Shown piece by piece: positions 10,020 through 22,100 of a DNA stretch of 64,000 nucleotides. The notes beneath the pieces are model-generated. The model had not been told where the DNA came from. It did no database searches and saw nothing but the letters and a program-made list of their open reading frames with translations. Both the position numbers and the translations under genes were made by a program. The stretch is from Phragmites australis. Its lineage: Eukaryota > Streptophyta > Magnoliopsida > Poales > Poaceae. The DNA lies in contig NC_084934.1 of the NCBI RefSeq assembly GCF_958298935.1, forward strand, positions 4,652,501-4,716,500, written 5' to 3'. Every line of letters begins with the position of its first letter. Within the stretch, counting starts at the first letter, position 1.

Positions 10020-11495
10020 TATCGGAGGATTAACTCCTGTCGCAGGGATCCCGAGAGACCCCTTTTTAGAGATTCGGCCGAGGGGATGATCCTGAATAAG
10101 TTCATCGGAGAAATAAATGGAAGTGGAAGTAAATGCAACGGCCGGTGGTGGGGGATGATCGACCTAGTGCAAAGGGAAGTAAATGCACCGGAGTTTAGAC
10201 AGGTTCGGGCCGCACGGGGGCGTAATACCCTACTCCTGTATGGATGCAATAACTTATCCTGAGGGGGATCCCTCAAGGATGTATCTGGTTACAAGAATAT
10301 AGTGTCTAACTAAGAGCTTGAGGCTCCTTGTTCCTCGGCAGGAGCTCTGCTTAGGCTTGCTTGCAATGTCTTCGTCTATTGGCTTAGTTCGTTGTGTGGT
10401 CCGTCTTCTTTGTCTGGGTGTCTCGGTTGACTGCTTGGGCTTTTTTTTCTCTCTCTGTATGCCGATCCTTTTATGCACTCGCCGGCCGCGACATACCCCG
10501 AACGGGAAGGAAGGGGCACAAGTTCTAAGACACCACGACTGAGAAAGGCGTCATCATTTCCTCTGGGCGAAGTGACTGGGGCGGTGGAAAAAATGCGGCG
10601 CGTCCGGTCACTTGTCACTGTGGGCGTCCTGGCGACGGGCGCCGTTGAGAGGGCCCACCGGGCAGCCACAGAGGCACCCGGCGTGCCCGCCCTGTCTTGT
10701 TCCTCTGCCACGGCAGGGCGGCAGGCGGAACGCCTTGATCCTGGCGATGTTATCCCGAGACACACCGGATGATACGGGACGAGACCCGTGCAATTAATGG
10801 CCCTACGCCTCTCTGCCAAAGCATGGCAGGGACTGACACTACGGCGGGAGCAGTTGGGGATGTCAGGCCGCGCACGCCCATTAAATGCGGCATCGGACCT
10901 CTGACTGGTTGACACCTCATCGGTGGGCCCCTCGGGGGCCCTTCTGGGTCGTCGGGGCACCGAGTGCTCGGGGGTACTATTTACCTCCCCGAGCACCCTC
11001 TCCCGAGAATGCCTACCCTTGCCCTCGGGGTACCGGGCGCTCGGGGGCACTGTTTACCTCCCCAAGCACTCTCTCTCCCGAGCACTCTCGCACGAACCTT
11101 CGGGGGACCGAGTGCTTAGGGGCTGCCACGTGCAACCCCAAGCACTTTCTCCCGAGCACTTTTGCACTGACCCTCGGGGAACCGGGCGCTCGGGGGCTGC
11201 CGCACGCAGCCCCCCGAGCGCTCTCTCCCGGAACTTAGCTCTTCTGATCGTCGGGGGACTAGGGTGCTCGGGGGTGACCAGGCACCTCCCCGAGCACTTT
11301 CTTCCTGGTACTTGGACTCTGCGGGTCATCGGGGAACTGAGGTGCTCGGGGACCAGAGACTGTGGCCCCGAGCACCTTCTCCCGGAACTTAGATTTTCCT
11401 CATCCCGCAGGAGGGACCTCGCGGGATGGTGACACGTGGTGGACAGCTGGCCTGGCCTCGGGACTCAGGGACCCCCAGTTCCTGATACACCGACA
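10020..11495 (-). repeat. 5' LTR of the Tat element (about 1.48 kb)
   Basis: The outer end reads TGTCGGTGTATCAGGAAC on the minus strand (from 11495). The inner end reads CCGATA at 10020, a one-base departure from the expected TGTCGG/CCGACA inverted pair. The primer-binding site follows at once. The right half holds an array of GC-rich hairpin-like units (separate entry). No LTR partner is in the window, so age cannot be estimated here. Confidence 0.8.
10950..11395 (-). repeat. Six imperfect hairpin-forming subrepeats inside the LTR
   Basis: Units spaced about 70-80 bp each pair a GTGCTCGGGG-type arm with a CCCCGAGCAC-type arm, for example near 10970/11000, 11040/11065, 11110/11140, 11185/11220, 11270/11300 and 11340/11375. 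Long ORFs across this array are artefacts of the repeat. Confidence 0.7.
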
Positions 11496-12180
11496 CTCAC
11501 TCTCGGTCATGACCATGTTTCTGTTCATTTGCATCGGTCTAGAGTCACAAGGTGTGGATTTTGGTTGGATATGTGGGAGTTGGTCGAGATGGTTCCATCC
11601 TACAGTTATGTTTGATATTGTTCTAGTTTCATACATGTGCAGGTGGTTGGTTACAGGGTTGATGGTAGTTTGGTTAAGTTGACGTGCTCACACATATGTG
11701 TCTAGGTTGCGGGTGTATATGTTGTACTTAACTCTGTGGTTTCTTTCCTTGCTAATGGCCCAATACATAATCCTTGAAGTCGGGTTATTTATATGTACCC
11801 TATATGGATTAAGTTTTGCGAGTACCTTCGTACTCAGTTGCTCTACAGGTTTTGCTGGCGAGGAAGAGATGATGTTTAGCTACTTCGTGCCTGCCGACGA
11901 TGGCGACGGGCAAGAGTAGTTCATCCTACTCTGTTGGTGAGGCTTTTGAGGTAGTGCCTAAGGGCATATGGTGCCGCTCTCTTTTATTGTTAATAGGTTT
12001 AATCTTTCGCTACCTAGGTGCTTCTTTTGTTGTAAATTGATGTAAATAGTTGCATGGCTAAAGACTTGTAATATAATTTAAATTACTCGTTTTTTTAAGT
12101 TTTTTGTGATGACTTATGTTGGAAAGGCATGTGTTCCGGTCTTAGGCACAAAACACGTGCCGGGACTACCAGCTCGATAT
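11496..12180. repeat. Probable LTR fragment (gypsy Del/Tekay-like), no gene seen
   Basis: This stretch is AT-moderate DNA with only short ORFs. Its end (TTCCGGTCTTAGGCACAAAA, CACGTGCCGGGACTACC at about 12134-12170) resembles what I recall from the 3' part of Del/Tekay LTRs. Termini and target duplication could not be found, so it may be a truncated solo LTR or another repeat. Confidence 0.35.
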
Positions 12181-12249
12181 TCTAGTTAATCATGAAGGTT
12201 GTGATTATAAATAATGATCCTTTTGATGATAAACTAGAATACTGTTTGG

Positions 12250-13388
12250 ACGGTTCCTCACAATCCATTCATAACTTGGGTTGATAATAAAAAGATATTG
12301 AATCTAAAGGTCTATATCTTACTACCATAAAAGCGCTCATGTATCTTGCAAATCGCAATATGCTTGATATTGTATTTGCAGATAACTTGCTAGCTTAAAT
12401 AGCACAGCTCTAACAACACCGTTAAGTGAGAGTCAAATAGGATATCCACATATATCTTTATGGTACCAAAGATCTAGGTTTATTCTATCAAAAAATCAAG
12501 ATATGACTATAGTGGGATATTCATATACTGGCTATATAACTAATCCCCATAACGTCAAATCACAGACTGATTTCATGGTGATATAGTCTTCTCATAGGAG
12601 TCACCAAAACAGATTTCAAATACTACTTCTACCTATCATTCTGAAACATCACATACATATGTATAGCTTCTCAGAATGATAAACCACATACAACTCTCAT
12701 GTGGTATTGGTTACATTGAATCACCAACCATTATCTATGGAGATAATTATGCATACATTGCTCAAATACAAACAAACTACACAAAGAGAAATATAACCAA
12801 ACATATTGCCTCTAAATTATTCTGTCCTCATGAATTGCAAAATAATAGGAAAATAGAAATTTTGCAAACTCAATCATGTGATAACCTCGCTGATTTATTC
12901 ACTGAGTCCTTATCAATGTCCACATTCCAAAATGTATTCATGGAATTGATATGCGGCAACTATAAGATTTGCAAAGTTCAGGGAGAGTTAATCCCTGAAT
13001 AATAATATGTTCATATTATATTGCACTCTTTTCCTTTATGAATTTTTCCTATATGGTTTCTCATATAAAGTTTTTAATGAGGCAATATCTACCTTATTCC
13101 TCCAATTTTCCCAAGAGGTTTTTGGAGGTTTTAATATGATCCATAGATCATAATTATTATTTTTTAAGCTTACCAATGATTTTTTTTCCTACCTAGGTTT
13201 CTCATATGAGCTTACAATGAGTCAATAATCAATATATGTCATACCATTTTCTCCTTACATTTTCCCATTGGGTTTTAAAGGAGTTTTAATAACATATAAA
13301 TATATTATTTTCTCCTCATTTTTCCCACAGGGTTTTAGATTTATTTTTAACAAGAAGTTTACAACTGCACTAATTGATCAAGAGGGAG
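12250..13388 (+). pseudogene. Ty1/copia pol remnant (end of RT and RNase H)
   Basis: The clearest part is 12676-13002: ESPTIIYGDNYAYIAQIQ, NITKHIASKLFCPHELQ and SCDNLADLFTESLS are the C-terminal copia RNase H blocks. Upstream (about 12290-12670) the end of RT is still recognisable in shifted frames with many stops (LKVY..., then a CILQIAICLIL-type segment). A purine tract (AAGAGGGAG) ends at the LTR start at 13389. gag, protease, integrase and the 5' LTR are missing. Confidence 0.75.
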
Positions 13389-13582
13389 TGTTGCAAATAA
13401 ACACCATGTGATCAATTAGGTGCCAACTAGCAAGAGTTGTGTCTATCGGGAAGGAGTGTCTTCCCGATAGACATGTCCTTTTAGTATATCCATTCAGCAT
13501 GTATAAATATGTAAACACCCCATGAATCAATAACATGATTTTTACTCTCTACTTCATTGTCTCTCTACAATTACTTGCAATA
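13389..13582 (+). repeat. 3' LTR of the Copia remnant
   Basis: It starts TGTTGCAAATAA directly after the purine tract and probably ends at TTGCAATA (13575-13582), one base from the mirrored terminus. It holds a TATA-like TATAAATATG at about 13502. The right boundary is tentative. Confidence 0.55.
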
Positions 13583-13898
13583 AGATCTAGCCACATCCTT
13601 GTTCTTGGATCAATTGCTTTTAGGCCACTCCTAGTGTCTGAGGCATAATTAGATGTCTACTTAGGACAAAAGGTGATAGTTAAGGAATGAAGAGAATAAG
13701 CAAGTGTCTCTTGGAAGAAAAAGATAGTCTCAATATTGAAGAGAATAGAAACTGATATCATTGTTGGTTCCAATGAACTCATTAATTTTTTTGCCCATTG
13801 TCGTTATGAACCAGCAGTGATATCTTATCACTACCGATGCTACCTAAACAGGCTTTGGTAAGCAGTCGCTGATTGGGGTTTCTGTAGTAATGCTATTA

Positions 13899-13978
13899 GC
13901 TATAGCCTAATTAAGACTCTGACTGAACAACAAGAACATGTGACTTGTGTTCTCATGACCCAAGCAAGCTACCTACAA
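13899..13978. repeat. About 85-bp sequence repeated at 15879-15966
   Basis: Both places read (GC)TAT(A)...CCTAATTAAGA, then GAACA..CAGAACATG, CTTGTGTTCTCAT(G/A)ACCC and AAGCTACCTACAA, in direct orientation on either side of the CACTA-type array. The 15617-16375 stretch beyond the array shows no gene. Confidence 0.6.
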
Positions 13979-14314
13979 ACATTACCACAGAAAGGATCAT
14001 CCTTGCGACCCTTTCACTATTGGTTCAATAATAACTGACAGTGTTGGATTATCACTGTCGGTTCTTAATCTCTAAACACACATAAAAAGTCGAGCCAATA
14101 AGAACCGACAGTGATAGTAGTTATCACTGCTAGTTCTTATAACTAACCAGCAAAGATAACTATATGATCACTGCCGGTTCTTTAAAAGACATGCATAAAA
14201 GATGTGTCTTTAGTAACCGACAGTGATAATGTTTATCTCAACCAGTTCGTATTCCAAAATTGCAGTGATAATGTTTATCATCATCGGTTCTTTATAAGCT
14301 ATGCATAAAAAGAC

Positions 14315-14717
14315 ATGCCTTTAATAACCGGTAGTGATAACTATTATCACTACCAGTTAATAATATGAACCAGTAATGATAAATATTATCACTGTCAGTT
14401 CATAATTCAAACTGACGGAGCAATAATTGATTAATACGAACCGACAGTGCTATTTATTATCATTGTCGATTTGTATTACAAACCAACAGTGATAATTCTT
14501 TTATAAATAGCATTGTCGGTTATGCCTTTAATAACCGGTAGTGATAACTATTATCACTACCAGTTAATAATATGAACCAGCAATGATAAATATTATCACT
14601 GTCAGTTCATAATTCAAATCGACAGAGCAATAATTGATTAATACGAACCGACAGTGCTATTTATTATCATTGTCGATTTGTATTACAAACCAACAGTGAT
14701 AATTCTTTTATAAATAG
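14315..14717. repeat. Tandem duplication, period 207 bp, two copies
   Basis: The block starting ATGCCTTTAATAACCGGTAG at 14315 recurs at 14522 with only a few substitutions and ends TTTTATAAATAG at 14510 and 14717. It lies inside the CACTA-type array. Confidence 0.85.
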
Positions 14718-17700
14718 AACTCGCCTCCCACAGAAGCACAATCTCATTTCGCTCTTCTGAAGCCACTCTCGAGGGGCAGTGACAGTCGAAGTGGAGCATT
14801 GGTGACCATGTCCCCCGCGGCCACCTCTGTCCCTTGTGCCTGGCTTCAACGCGCCGTAGCCACCTCGCCGTTCATTGAGCTTGCCGTCTCCCAGGAAACC
14901 TGTGCAGCCGCGCGCATTCCTCGTCTCCTCTCATCACCGTCTCCTCATCTCCTCTCCTCTCTGTCTCCTCATCGCCTCTCCCCGTCTCCACTACACGCGC
15001 GAATCTTGTGTGAAGATGATTGTGGCAATAGGTAGATCTAAACAAATGGCAAAAAACACAAATGTGTTGAAGACGAAGTGTGTTTTTGCCATTCATTTAG
15101 GCTTATTATTGTCACTGTGAATGTAGATTTAGATATATTGTCATTCATTCAAGTTAGATTGTGGCAATAGCCACATCTAAATGAGTGATAGAAAATACAT
15201 TTTCTTCAAGATTATGTTTTTACTATTCATTTAGATGTATTGTTGTCACTCCGATAGTGTTCCTATTTTTAGATTTATGTATAAAATGCTCTACCGTGAA
15301 CATTTCGGCATGGGATTTTTGTCTTAGGTTTGACATCAAACTTAAGACAGATCCCCATGTTGAAGGGTTCGCAATTAAGTATTTTTGCGGATCTGGAAGG
15401 ATTATTATTGCCGGTTCATAGCATGAACTAACAATGATCATTGGGTTATCACTGTTGATTCATGTTATGAACCGACAATGATAATTGGGTCATCACTATT
15501 AGTTGAAAACGTGAATCGGCATGGATTATCACAGCCATTTATTCACTGTTGGTTTAAAAACCGACAGTGATGCCAATTTTGAACTGGTAGTGATGACATT
15601 TTCTATAGTAGTAAAAGAAGTTATTTGTGTTCACTAGAAACACTACCCCACTCATAAGATTCTAACTTGTGAGCATCCCAAGGTGCATTTGATGTTCGCT
15701 CGAGAAGAACATGTAACTATGGGGTGTTTCAACAAGACAGTTGGAATCGTATCCTTGGCAACAATTTCCATGAGACAAACTCAAATAATGGCCATGCATC
15801 CATGGAAATCTTTTTCAACTGCCAGTCTGAATCGGTCCACTGTGTTGCAAATGAATGTAACTAAAAAAAGTAGCTATCAACTATAACCTAATTAAGATCC
15901 TAACATGCACTGAACAGCCAGAACATGTTATTTGTGTTCTCATAACCCAGACAAGCTACCTACAAGACGGTTGAGTTTATCTCCCTTTAATGAATGGGAC
16001 AATGATTTTTTTCCTGAATTTTGTAGTGTTGTGTGCATCCGATGTTGTTGGGCAACAATAGGTTTGACAGCAATCAAGATTATATTCAGAACTATGTTGA
16101 CCTGAAACATGGTAGTAGTTGGATGTCACTAAATACTTCAACACTATGCCTGTCATCTTATGTTTGATCTGTCGATGTTTTGGTTGAAGATATCTTCTAG
16201 AGCAAGCTGGTTTGGATTCGTATCCTCAGCCTTTGCAAAGGTAAAGGCAGAGAAGAACATCTTGCAAAGACAGAGAAGAATAGTGCGTCTATTGTTCATG
16301 GGAATATTGTAGCATGTCCCTGTATCATTGCTATAGACTGGCAAGGTTTAGTGCTACAGCTGGTTTGGTCCTACCCATACTGTTGAATATGTGTCGAATA
16401 ATTGTATGGAGTTGGTAACGTATAGGACTTGTAGTTGTATTAGCGGTACATGGCGGAATCCTAGTAGGACTCTAGTGGAATCCTAATAGAATTGTTGCAA
16501 CCAGGCTTCCTCATAAATATGAGAGGAGGGCCACTGTTTGTAACTATGACGACATAGTGACAGGTTCACAGGGAGATAGCGAGTCTACGAGAACCCTGTG
16601 AAGCGGCCTGTGTTGCTAGTTGGGGAGGACGTGGGTGCTCGGGACTTAGCAGGCTAGACAAGTCCGACACGGCTTTGGTGGACTCGGTCACTCGGCAGGA
16701 ACACAGTTTCGTCACGGAGGAAAACGCGGCCCGGGCGGGGCGGGCGTGGCCTGTGAGGGTGGTCAGTCGGGCTGGGGCGAAGTAGGTCGAGGTGGCGTGT
16801 GGTGAGCCGACGGAATCAGGTGTTCGGCTCGGAGGAAGCTAGGTGTGGAGTTCGGCCCGCGAGCGTGGTGGAGGCCGACGTGTGGCTGCGTGAGCTGGTG
16901 CACGGGAGGCGCACGGCTTGACTCACGTGGGCGGTCACGACTGGTGATGTGGTCTATAAAGGTTGACGGTGAGGATCGTTGGCTTGAGCGGCAGAGTTTG
17001 GCTCGAATGCGGCTGACGATTCCGTGTATAAGATGACAGGAGACCCGCACACGTCTGGTACCTTGCAGGTGCATGTGAAGGCAGCCAGGAGTGCCAGGAG
17101 CAGAGGGCATGGCCAGGCGGGCGTGCTGGTGCACATGGGGTAGGTTGCTTGCAGGACGGCTGGTAAGACATAGAAGGCGGCATGCGGGGTACTTGACGAC
17201 GAGACAGACGGGTTTAGTGATGAACCCGGGCAGACAATTTGTGACAAAGATGAATAGTCTGGTGTTCGGTGAGGTGGGATTGTAGTTTTGGTCAGTCGTT
17301 GGATGGATTAGCGTACCGGTGACAAGTCGTGTCGTGTGGACGTGCACGAGGTGCGCAGGTGTTGGAGTGCCATAGGAGGTCCCAGACACGAGGTGCGCAG
17401 GTGTTGTAGCGCGACAGGAGGTCACAGAGATGCTGATGAATAATGCAACAGGCGAAGGAGCAGAGGTAGTCGACCAGTTGACCAGACCTCATGCCGGTTT
17501 TGCAATGCTCGGTGATGATGGACTGTCGATGGTGTTTGGTCGTGATGCGCATGGCGACTGATAAGAGTTCGACGGTGGTGGCCGGACAATTTGCAGGAAC
17601 ATGGCAGACAATCCAAGGAAGGCTGACGGACAGTTCACTTGGAGGGTGAACATACCGTGGTGCAAGGCGGACAGGCTGGTGGCGACAGGCCAGTCATACT

Positions 17701-18060
17701 GCGGCTAGCAGAAATGATGAGACTGGCAACAACGACATAGGAGCGTGAGGGCCGGTGGTGGTTATTTTCTGTGGCGTGGCAATACATGGCGCGAGCTCAG
17801 GATGCAGGATAGCATCAGAGAGGGCTTGCGTGTTTCCAAATCAGCAAGGGCGCGGATCAATTCGAGTTGTACGTACGGGTTTCTGAAGTGTGGATCGATG
17901 GGCATGAAGAAGCTTCAAGGGCTGAATTAGAAGGAAGTAAAGATTATGGAGATCTTTGCTTGCAATTGGAATAATCTAGTTGGTCTGGGACTGCAAGAGG
18001 CTAGAGTGTAAGGCGTCGGAGAATCGTAACCTAAATAATCAGGTGAAAGAGCAATGCTAG

Positions 18061-18373
18061 TGTGGCAATTTCTATGTGTTGCTCGGAAAGCAACATTGGA
18101 TTTCTCAGTATTAAGAAGCAGTCAATTGGGAGCGTGGATATCGGATTCAGTTGGTTTTTTCATGTGACGCCCAACAGGGAGTTTGGTGATTCTGGTTATA
18201 TCTACTTATGTGACAACGCGGGCTACCGTGCTGTTGGAATAAGGTACTATCAAAATCAAAATTTATTATGGAGTTGTGTGCTTCAGGGAGTCAGGTATGT
18301 GTCAAAGCTAAAGATGAATCTGATTTCGCTCAAGGAGACTGTGTTGATAGAAGAGAAAGATGCTCATTTGTAG
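18061..18373 (+). pseudogene. Copia protease / GAG-pre-integrase remnant
   Basis: The blocks SWFFHVTPNREFGDSGYIYL, AGYRAVGIRYYQNQN and LQGVRYVSKLKMNLISL match the copia segment from the protease (normally a DSG...FHVTP context) to the start of the pre-integrase domain. The aspartate of the active site is not clearly preserved and the frame ends soon after. Plus orientation agrees with the flanking LTRs. Confidence 0.7.
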
Positions 18374-18680
18374 GTGGAGCTATGGAGTCTGAAGTTGTAA
18401 GGATAACAGTGTCTCTAGAAGGCAGTGAGTCTGAGTAAAAATCATTGGGTAGCTCTTGTTGAGCGGCAAATGCGACAACTCAAGTCCGGTGTACAAGGAG
18501 GTTTACGCATGACGGCTTCAAAGTGGCAAATTATCTGCCAAGGTGGAGTTTGTTGAATATGTGTTGAATAATTGTATGGAGTTTGTTACGTATAGAACTT
18601 GTAGTTGTATTAACGCTACATGACGGAATTCTAGTAGGACTCTAGTGGAATCCTAGTAGGATTGCTGTAACTAGGCCTCT

Positions 18681-18690
18681 TTATAAATAT
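18681..18690 (+). promoter_or_regulatory. TATA-like box in the Copia 3' LTR, pointing at NLR gene 1
   Basis: TTATAAATAT lies in the same place as TCATAAATAT in the 5' LTR (16511-16520), as expected for the LTR core promoter. It faces right, 482 bp upstream of the NLR gene 1 start codon. Whether it drives the gene is inference. Confidence 0.4.
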
Positions 18691-19171
18691 AGGAGGAGAG
18701 CTACTGTTTGTAACCATGATGACATAGCGACAGGTTCACAGGGAGGCAGCGAATCTGTCGAAACCCCAGGAACCGACCTGTATTCCTAGTTGGAGAGGAG
18801 CACCTGTAGTCATGCCTCAGGGATATAGGTTTCAGCTGAACCTCATTAATAAATATCGTGCCTTCAATATCATCTGTAATCGTATGTATTATCTAGTTAG
18901 ATCCATCCGTTACATCTGATCATAGCTAATTTCATAACACATACTATTGCACAAGTTCAGTAATTGCCCTCATGATAGTGTTGCCCACGAGAGTGACAGG
19001 AGCGGACCAGCAGCCGGTCTGTACTCGGCAATTGAACCCGATAGAGTGGTGTGAACACCCGCGCTGCTAGCCACAAGCCAGCTCCGAGAAAGAGTCAGGG
19101 CAAAGCATTTGCACTGAAGCATTTCACACACAAAAGAGAGACAGACCCAGAGAGAGAGAGAGAGAAAGAGA

Positions 19172-22100
19172 ATGGAGGGAGCGGCCCAGACCGTCTTAAG
19201 CAATGCTGGGCAGCTATTGGGTGCCGAGTATCGGCTACTCCGCGGCGTCGGCGGCGAGGTAGCTGAGCTGCGGGACGATCTAGCCACCATGAACGCCCTC
19301 CTCCGTATGCAGTCCGAGGCCGAGGACGGCGCCGTGGACCACTTCGCCCGGGAGTGGATGAAGCAGTTGCGCGAGCTCGCCTACGATGCCGAGGACTGCG
19401 TTGACTTATACAAGCTCCGCATCAAGTGCAGGCCGAACGACGGCGTGCGCGCTTGGTTGGAACGCCTGCTCGGGACGCTCTTGCGGCGCCGTCGCCTCGC
19501 CTCTGAAATCAGCGCCCTCCGCGCCCGCGCCGTCGCCGTCAGCGAGCGCCACGCGCGGTACGGCGTCGACCGCGACGCACTACGCCGCTCTCCTTCTTTA
19601 TCTGGCCCTCCGGTGCTGGCGGCGTCCGCGTCTGCACATGCGCTCCGCCCAGCCAACGGCCCTGCTGCTGACCACCATCAGCTCGTCGGCATCGACGACC
19701 AGGCGCGCTCCCTGGTCGAGCGGCTGAAGGAGCGGGTCAACGAAGAGCGCTATCTCAAGGTGTTCTCTATCGTGGGGTTTGGCGGCGGCGGAAAGACTAC
19801 GCTGGCCATGGAGGTGTGCCGGCGGTTGGAGGCGGAGTTCCCGTGCCAGGCGATGGTGTCGTTGTCTCAGGCGTTCGAGCCGGGCAGGGACCTCAAGGCG
19901 CTGCTCAAGCGCATGCTTCAGCAGGTCGTCAAGGTCAAAACGGAGAATGAGAGAGGCGTCAAGGAAGAGGGGGACCTGGGAGGAATCGACGGCTTGGATG
20001 AACAACACCTGGCAGACAAGCTCAAGGAGAGTATCAACGACAAAAGGTCAATCCTCGTCTCTTCTCATAAACTCTATAAACAAATACCCCTAACCCCGAT
20101 TAAAAAAGAATGGGAGTTACAGTTTGTTTATATTAGAGTTACAATATTTTTTTGTTGTAATTTTCAAGTAGTGTTGGTGTAAACAAAAAATTGGGTGTTA
20201 TAGAACTCAATATAATCTACTTTTTTTATATTAACAAGTTAGATTAAATATCATCCATGAATAGCAAGACTTGATGGTTAAAGGAATTAGGGCATTAGGA
20301 GTCCCTAAAACACCCGAGTGACATATTTTTTTTAAGACAATGGATAAGCATCCGGTCTTTTGCATCATGGGATGCATACAATCAATATTTGATTATTACA
20401 AAATCGCAACATAAATAATCAACATCACACGGAGAGGAAACAATGTAAAAAGATCTAGAGTCAAGCAGCCTTCAATCTATAACTACATGACCACCCATGC
20501 TAGACGAAGAGTTCCATTGCCACCACCTCCAACATATGACAAACTGCTAGAAACTCTTCCCTTTGATCCTCCCTGTATAACAGCCTCCAGAATCTTAGCC
20601 AGTAGGTGCCTCTAAAAAGTACCTACATGAAACACATTTTTGTTTTTTTTATCAAACATTATATCATTATGACAGAGCCAAATAGCTCAAAATATTGCCG
20701 ATATCCCAACTAAGATTCTTCTCTTTTCCTTAGCTCCTATCGCCCATAACCAAGTTCCAATCAAATGTGACATGTTCCTCGGTTTCTTAATTCCTAAGGC
20801 TATACTGATTATATACCAGATAGTCTTAGCTAAAGAACATTCAAAGAAAAGGTGATGGATAGTTTCATTATGATTACAGAAAGGACACTTGAGGCTGCCC
20901 CTTCCAGTTTCTTTTGGCTAGGTTATCTTTGGTCAAAATCACCCCACGTCCTATGTACCATAAGAAAACCTTTATTTTTAACGGGAACTTGAGTTGCCAC
21001 AGCCACTTGTTTGCGATGCTAATGGGTTGGTTTAGCATTGTTTTGTACATCGACTGGACAGTAAATTGCCCTTTTTCATTCAGATCCTATTTATAAATGT
21101 CTCTATCATCAGAAAGATGTATATGAACAAGTTGCAACGTCAATTGTTGCCATTCAATTAGTTTGATCCCAAAGATCAGTCAACGGAAGGACAAATTAAG
21201 AGGTATGCTTCTCATTACCTCTGCTACTGTGACTTGTTTATGTCTCACCACCTGGTACAACATGGGATAATGCTGGCTCAGTGGGTATTTACCCAGCCAA
21301 ATATCATTTCAGAAGCAAATTTGTTTCTCATTCTGTACTTGAAAAGACCCCCATTTGAGGAAATCATTCTTTATTTTCATAAGACCAGTCTAGAAATGTG
21401 AATCTCCTGGCTGTCCTTGGACCTGTGTGAGTGCTTTGGAGCCAAGATACTTATTCCTGAGCAGTTGTTACCAAACCCTATCCTCAGTAAGCAGCTTGAA
21501 AAGCCATTTTCTTAGAAGGCAAATATTCTTAACCATAAGGTTGGTAATTCCCAACCCTCCCCCCTTGGTCCTTGGGTTGGCAAAGAATATCCCATGTGCA
21601 AGTCTATATTTTTTCTTGTGATTATCACCTTGCCAGAAAAACCTGGATTTTAGATAATCCAGCCTTTTAAGGACTCCCCGTGGGATCTCAAAGAAATACA
21701 TCATGAAAATTCGAAGACTATTGAGGACTGAATTAAGAAGCACTAATCGGCCTCCAGCTGACATCATCTTCCCTTTCCAACTACTCAATTTCCGTTCGAA
21801 TCTATTTTCAATTCCCTTCCAATCCTTATTTCTTAATTTACGGTGATGCATTGGAATGCCAAGATACCTATAAGGGAATGTAGTAGTATTACATCCAAAT
21901 AAAAGAGTGTATCTGTCTTCGCATTCCTTTGCCTCACCATAGCAGAACAACTCACTTTTGTGGCAGTTTATTTTCAACCCCGAGAGCTGCTCAAACATAG
22001 AAAGGATAAGTTTCATATTCTTTGCTTGTTCCAAATTATGGTCCATGAAAATGATGGTGTCATCAGCATATTGCAGGATAGACAGATCATCATCTACCAA

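Larger units (their letters stand above)
1..11495 (-). mobile_element. Ty3/gypsy LTR retrotransposon, Tat lineage, 3' end outside window
   Basis: On the minus strand the order is 5' LTR (10020-11495), primer-binding site, gag-protease, reverse transcriptase, RNase H, integrase, a non-coding spacer, and then a gene on the opposite strand (1-2243). The 3' LTR must lie left of base 1. A second RNase H of the RVT_3/archaeal-like type between RT and integrase, plus an antisense gene beyond integrase, is what is known of Tat-lineage elements (Grande, RIRE2 and relatives). The coding part is inactive: I see a frameshift and TAG before RT, a TGA between RT and RNase H, a frameshift near 5840, and a TAG at 5502-5504. 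Most domains are still easily read, so decay looks fairly recent. The assignment to Tat is by architecture, not by a tree. Confidence 0.88.
13800..15616. mobile_element. CACTA-type non-autonomous element or fragment with subterminal inverted repeats
   Basis: The stretch is filled with short inverted motifs of the form ACCGACAGTGATAA / TTATCACTGTCGGTT in both orientations (13810-14720 and 15400-15600). It ends on the right with GATGACATTTTCTATAGTAG, which resembles the reverse of a CACTACTAGAAAA terminus with the last bases changed. A CT-rich middle (14720-15010) carries no gene I recognise. The left end is unclear; a TTCTGTAGTAATG near 13880 could be another terminus. The same motif style occurs in the proven CACTA element at 39482-42133. 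Confidence 0.55.
16381..18939 (+). mobile_element. Deleted Ty1/copia element with 5-bp target duplication (CATAC)
   Basis: It starts TGTTGAATATGTG at 16381 and ends ATAACA at 18939. CATAC flanks it on both sides (16376-16380 and 18940-18944). The 3' LTR is 18551-18939 (389 bp), preceded by the purine tract AAGGTGGAGTT. The 5' LTR matches it from 16381 to about 16625 and then diverges, so the end of the 5' LTR, the primer site and gag appear deleted or replaced. 16630-18050 is GC-rich sequence without a recognisable gene. Protease/pre-integrase sequence remains at 18061-18380. The element ends 232 bp before the start codon of NLR gene 1. Confidence 0.85.

Noticed and set aside
10376..11430. 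ORFs of 90-225 codons on both strands
   Set aside because: They lie in the LTR and its hairpin repeats and show no domain; frames are open because the sequence is GC-rich.
16763..17425. Minus-strand ORF of 220 codons
   Set aside because: It lies within the deleted Copia element, has low-complexity His/Thr/Pro composition and no family resemblance.
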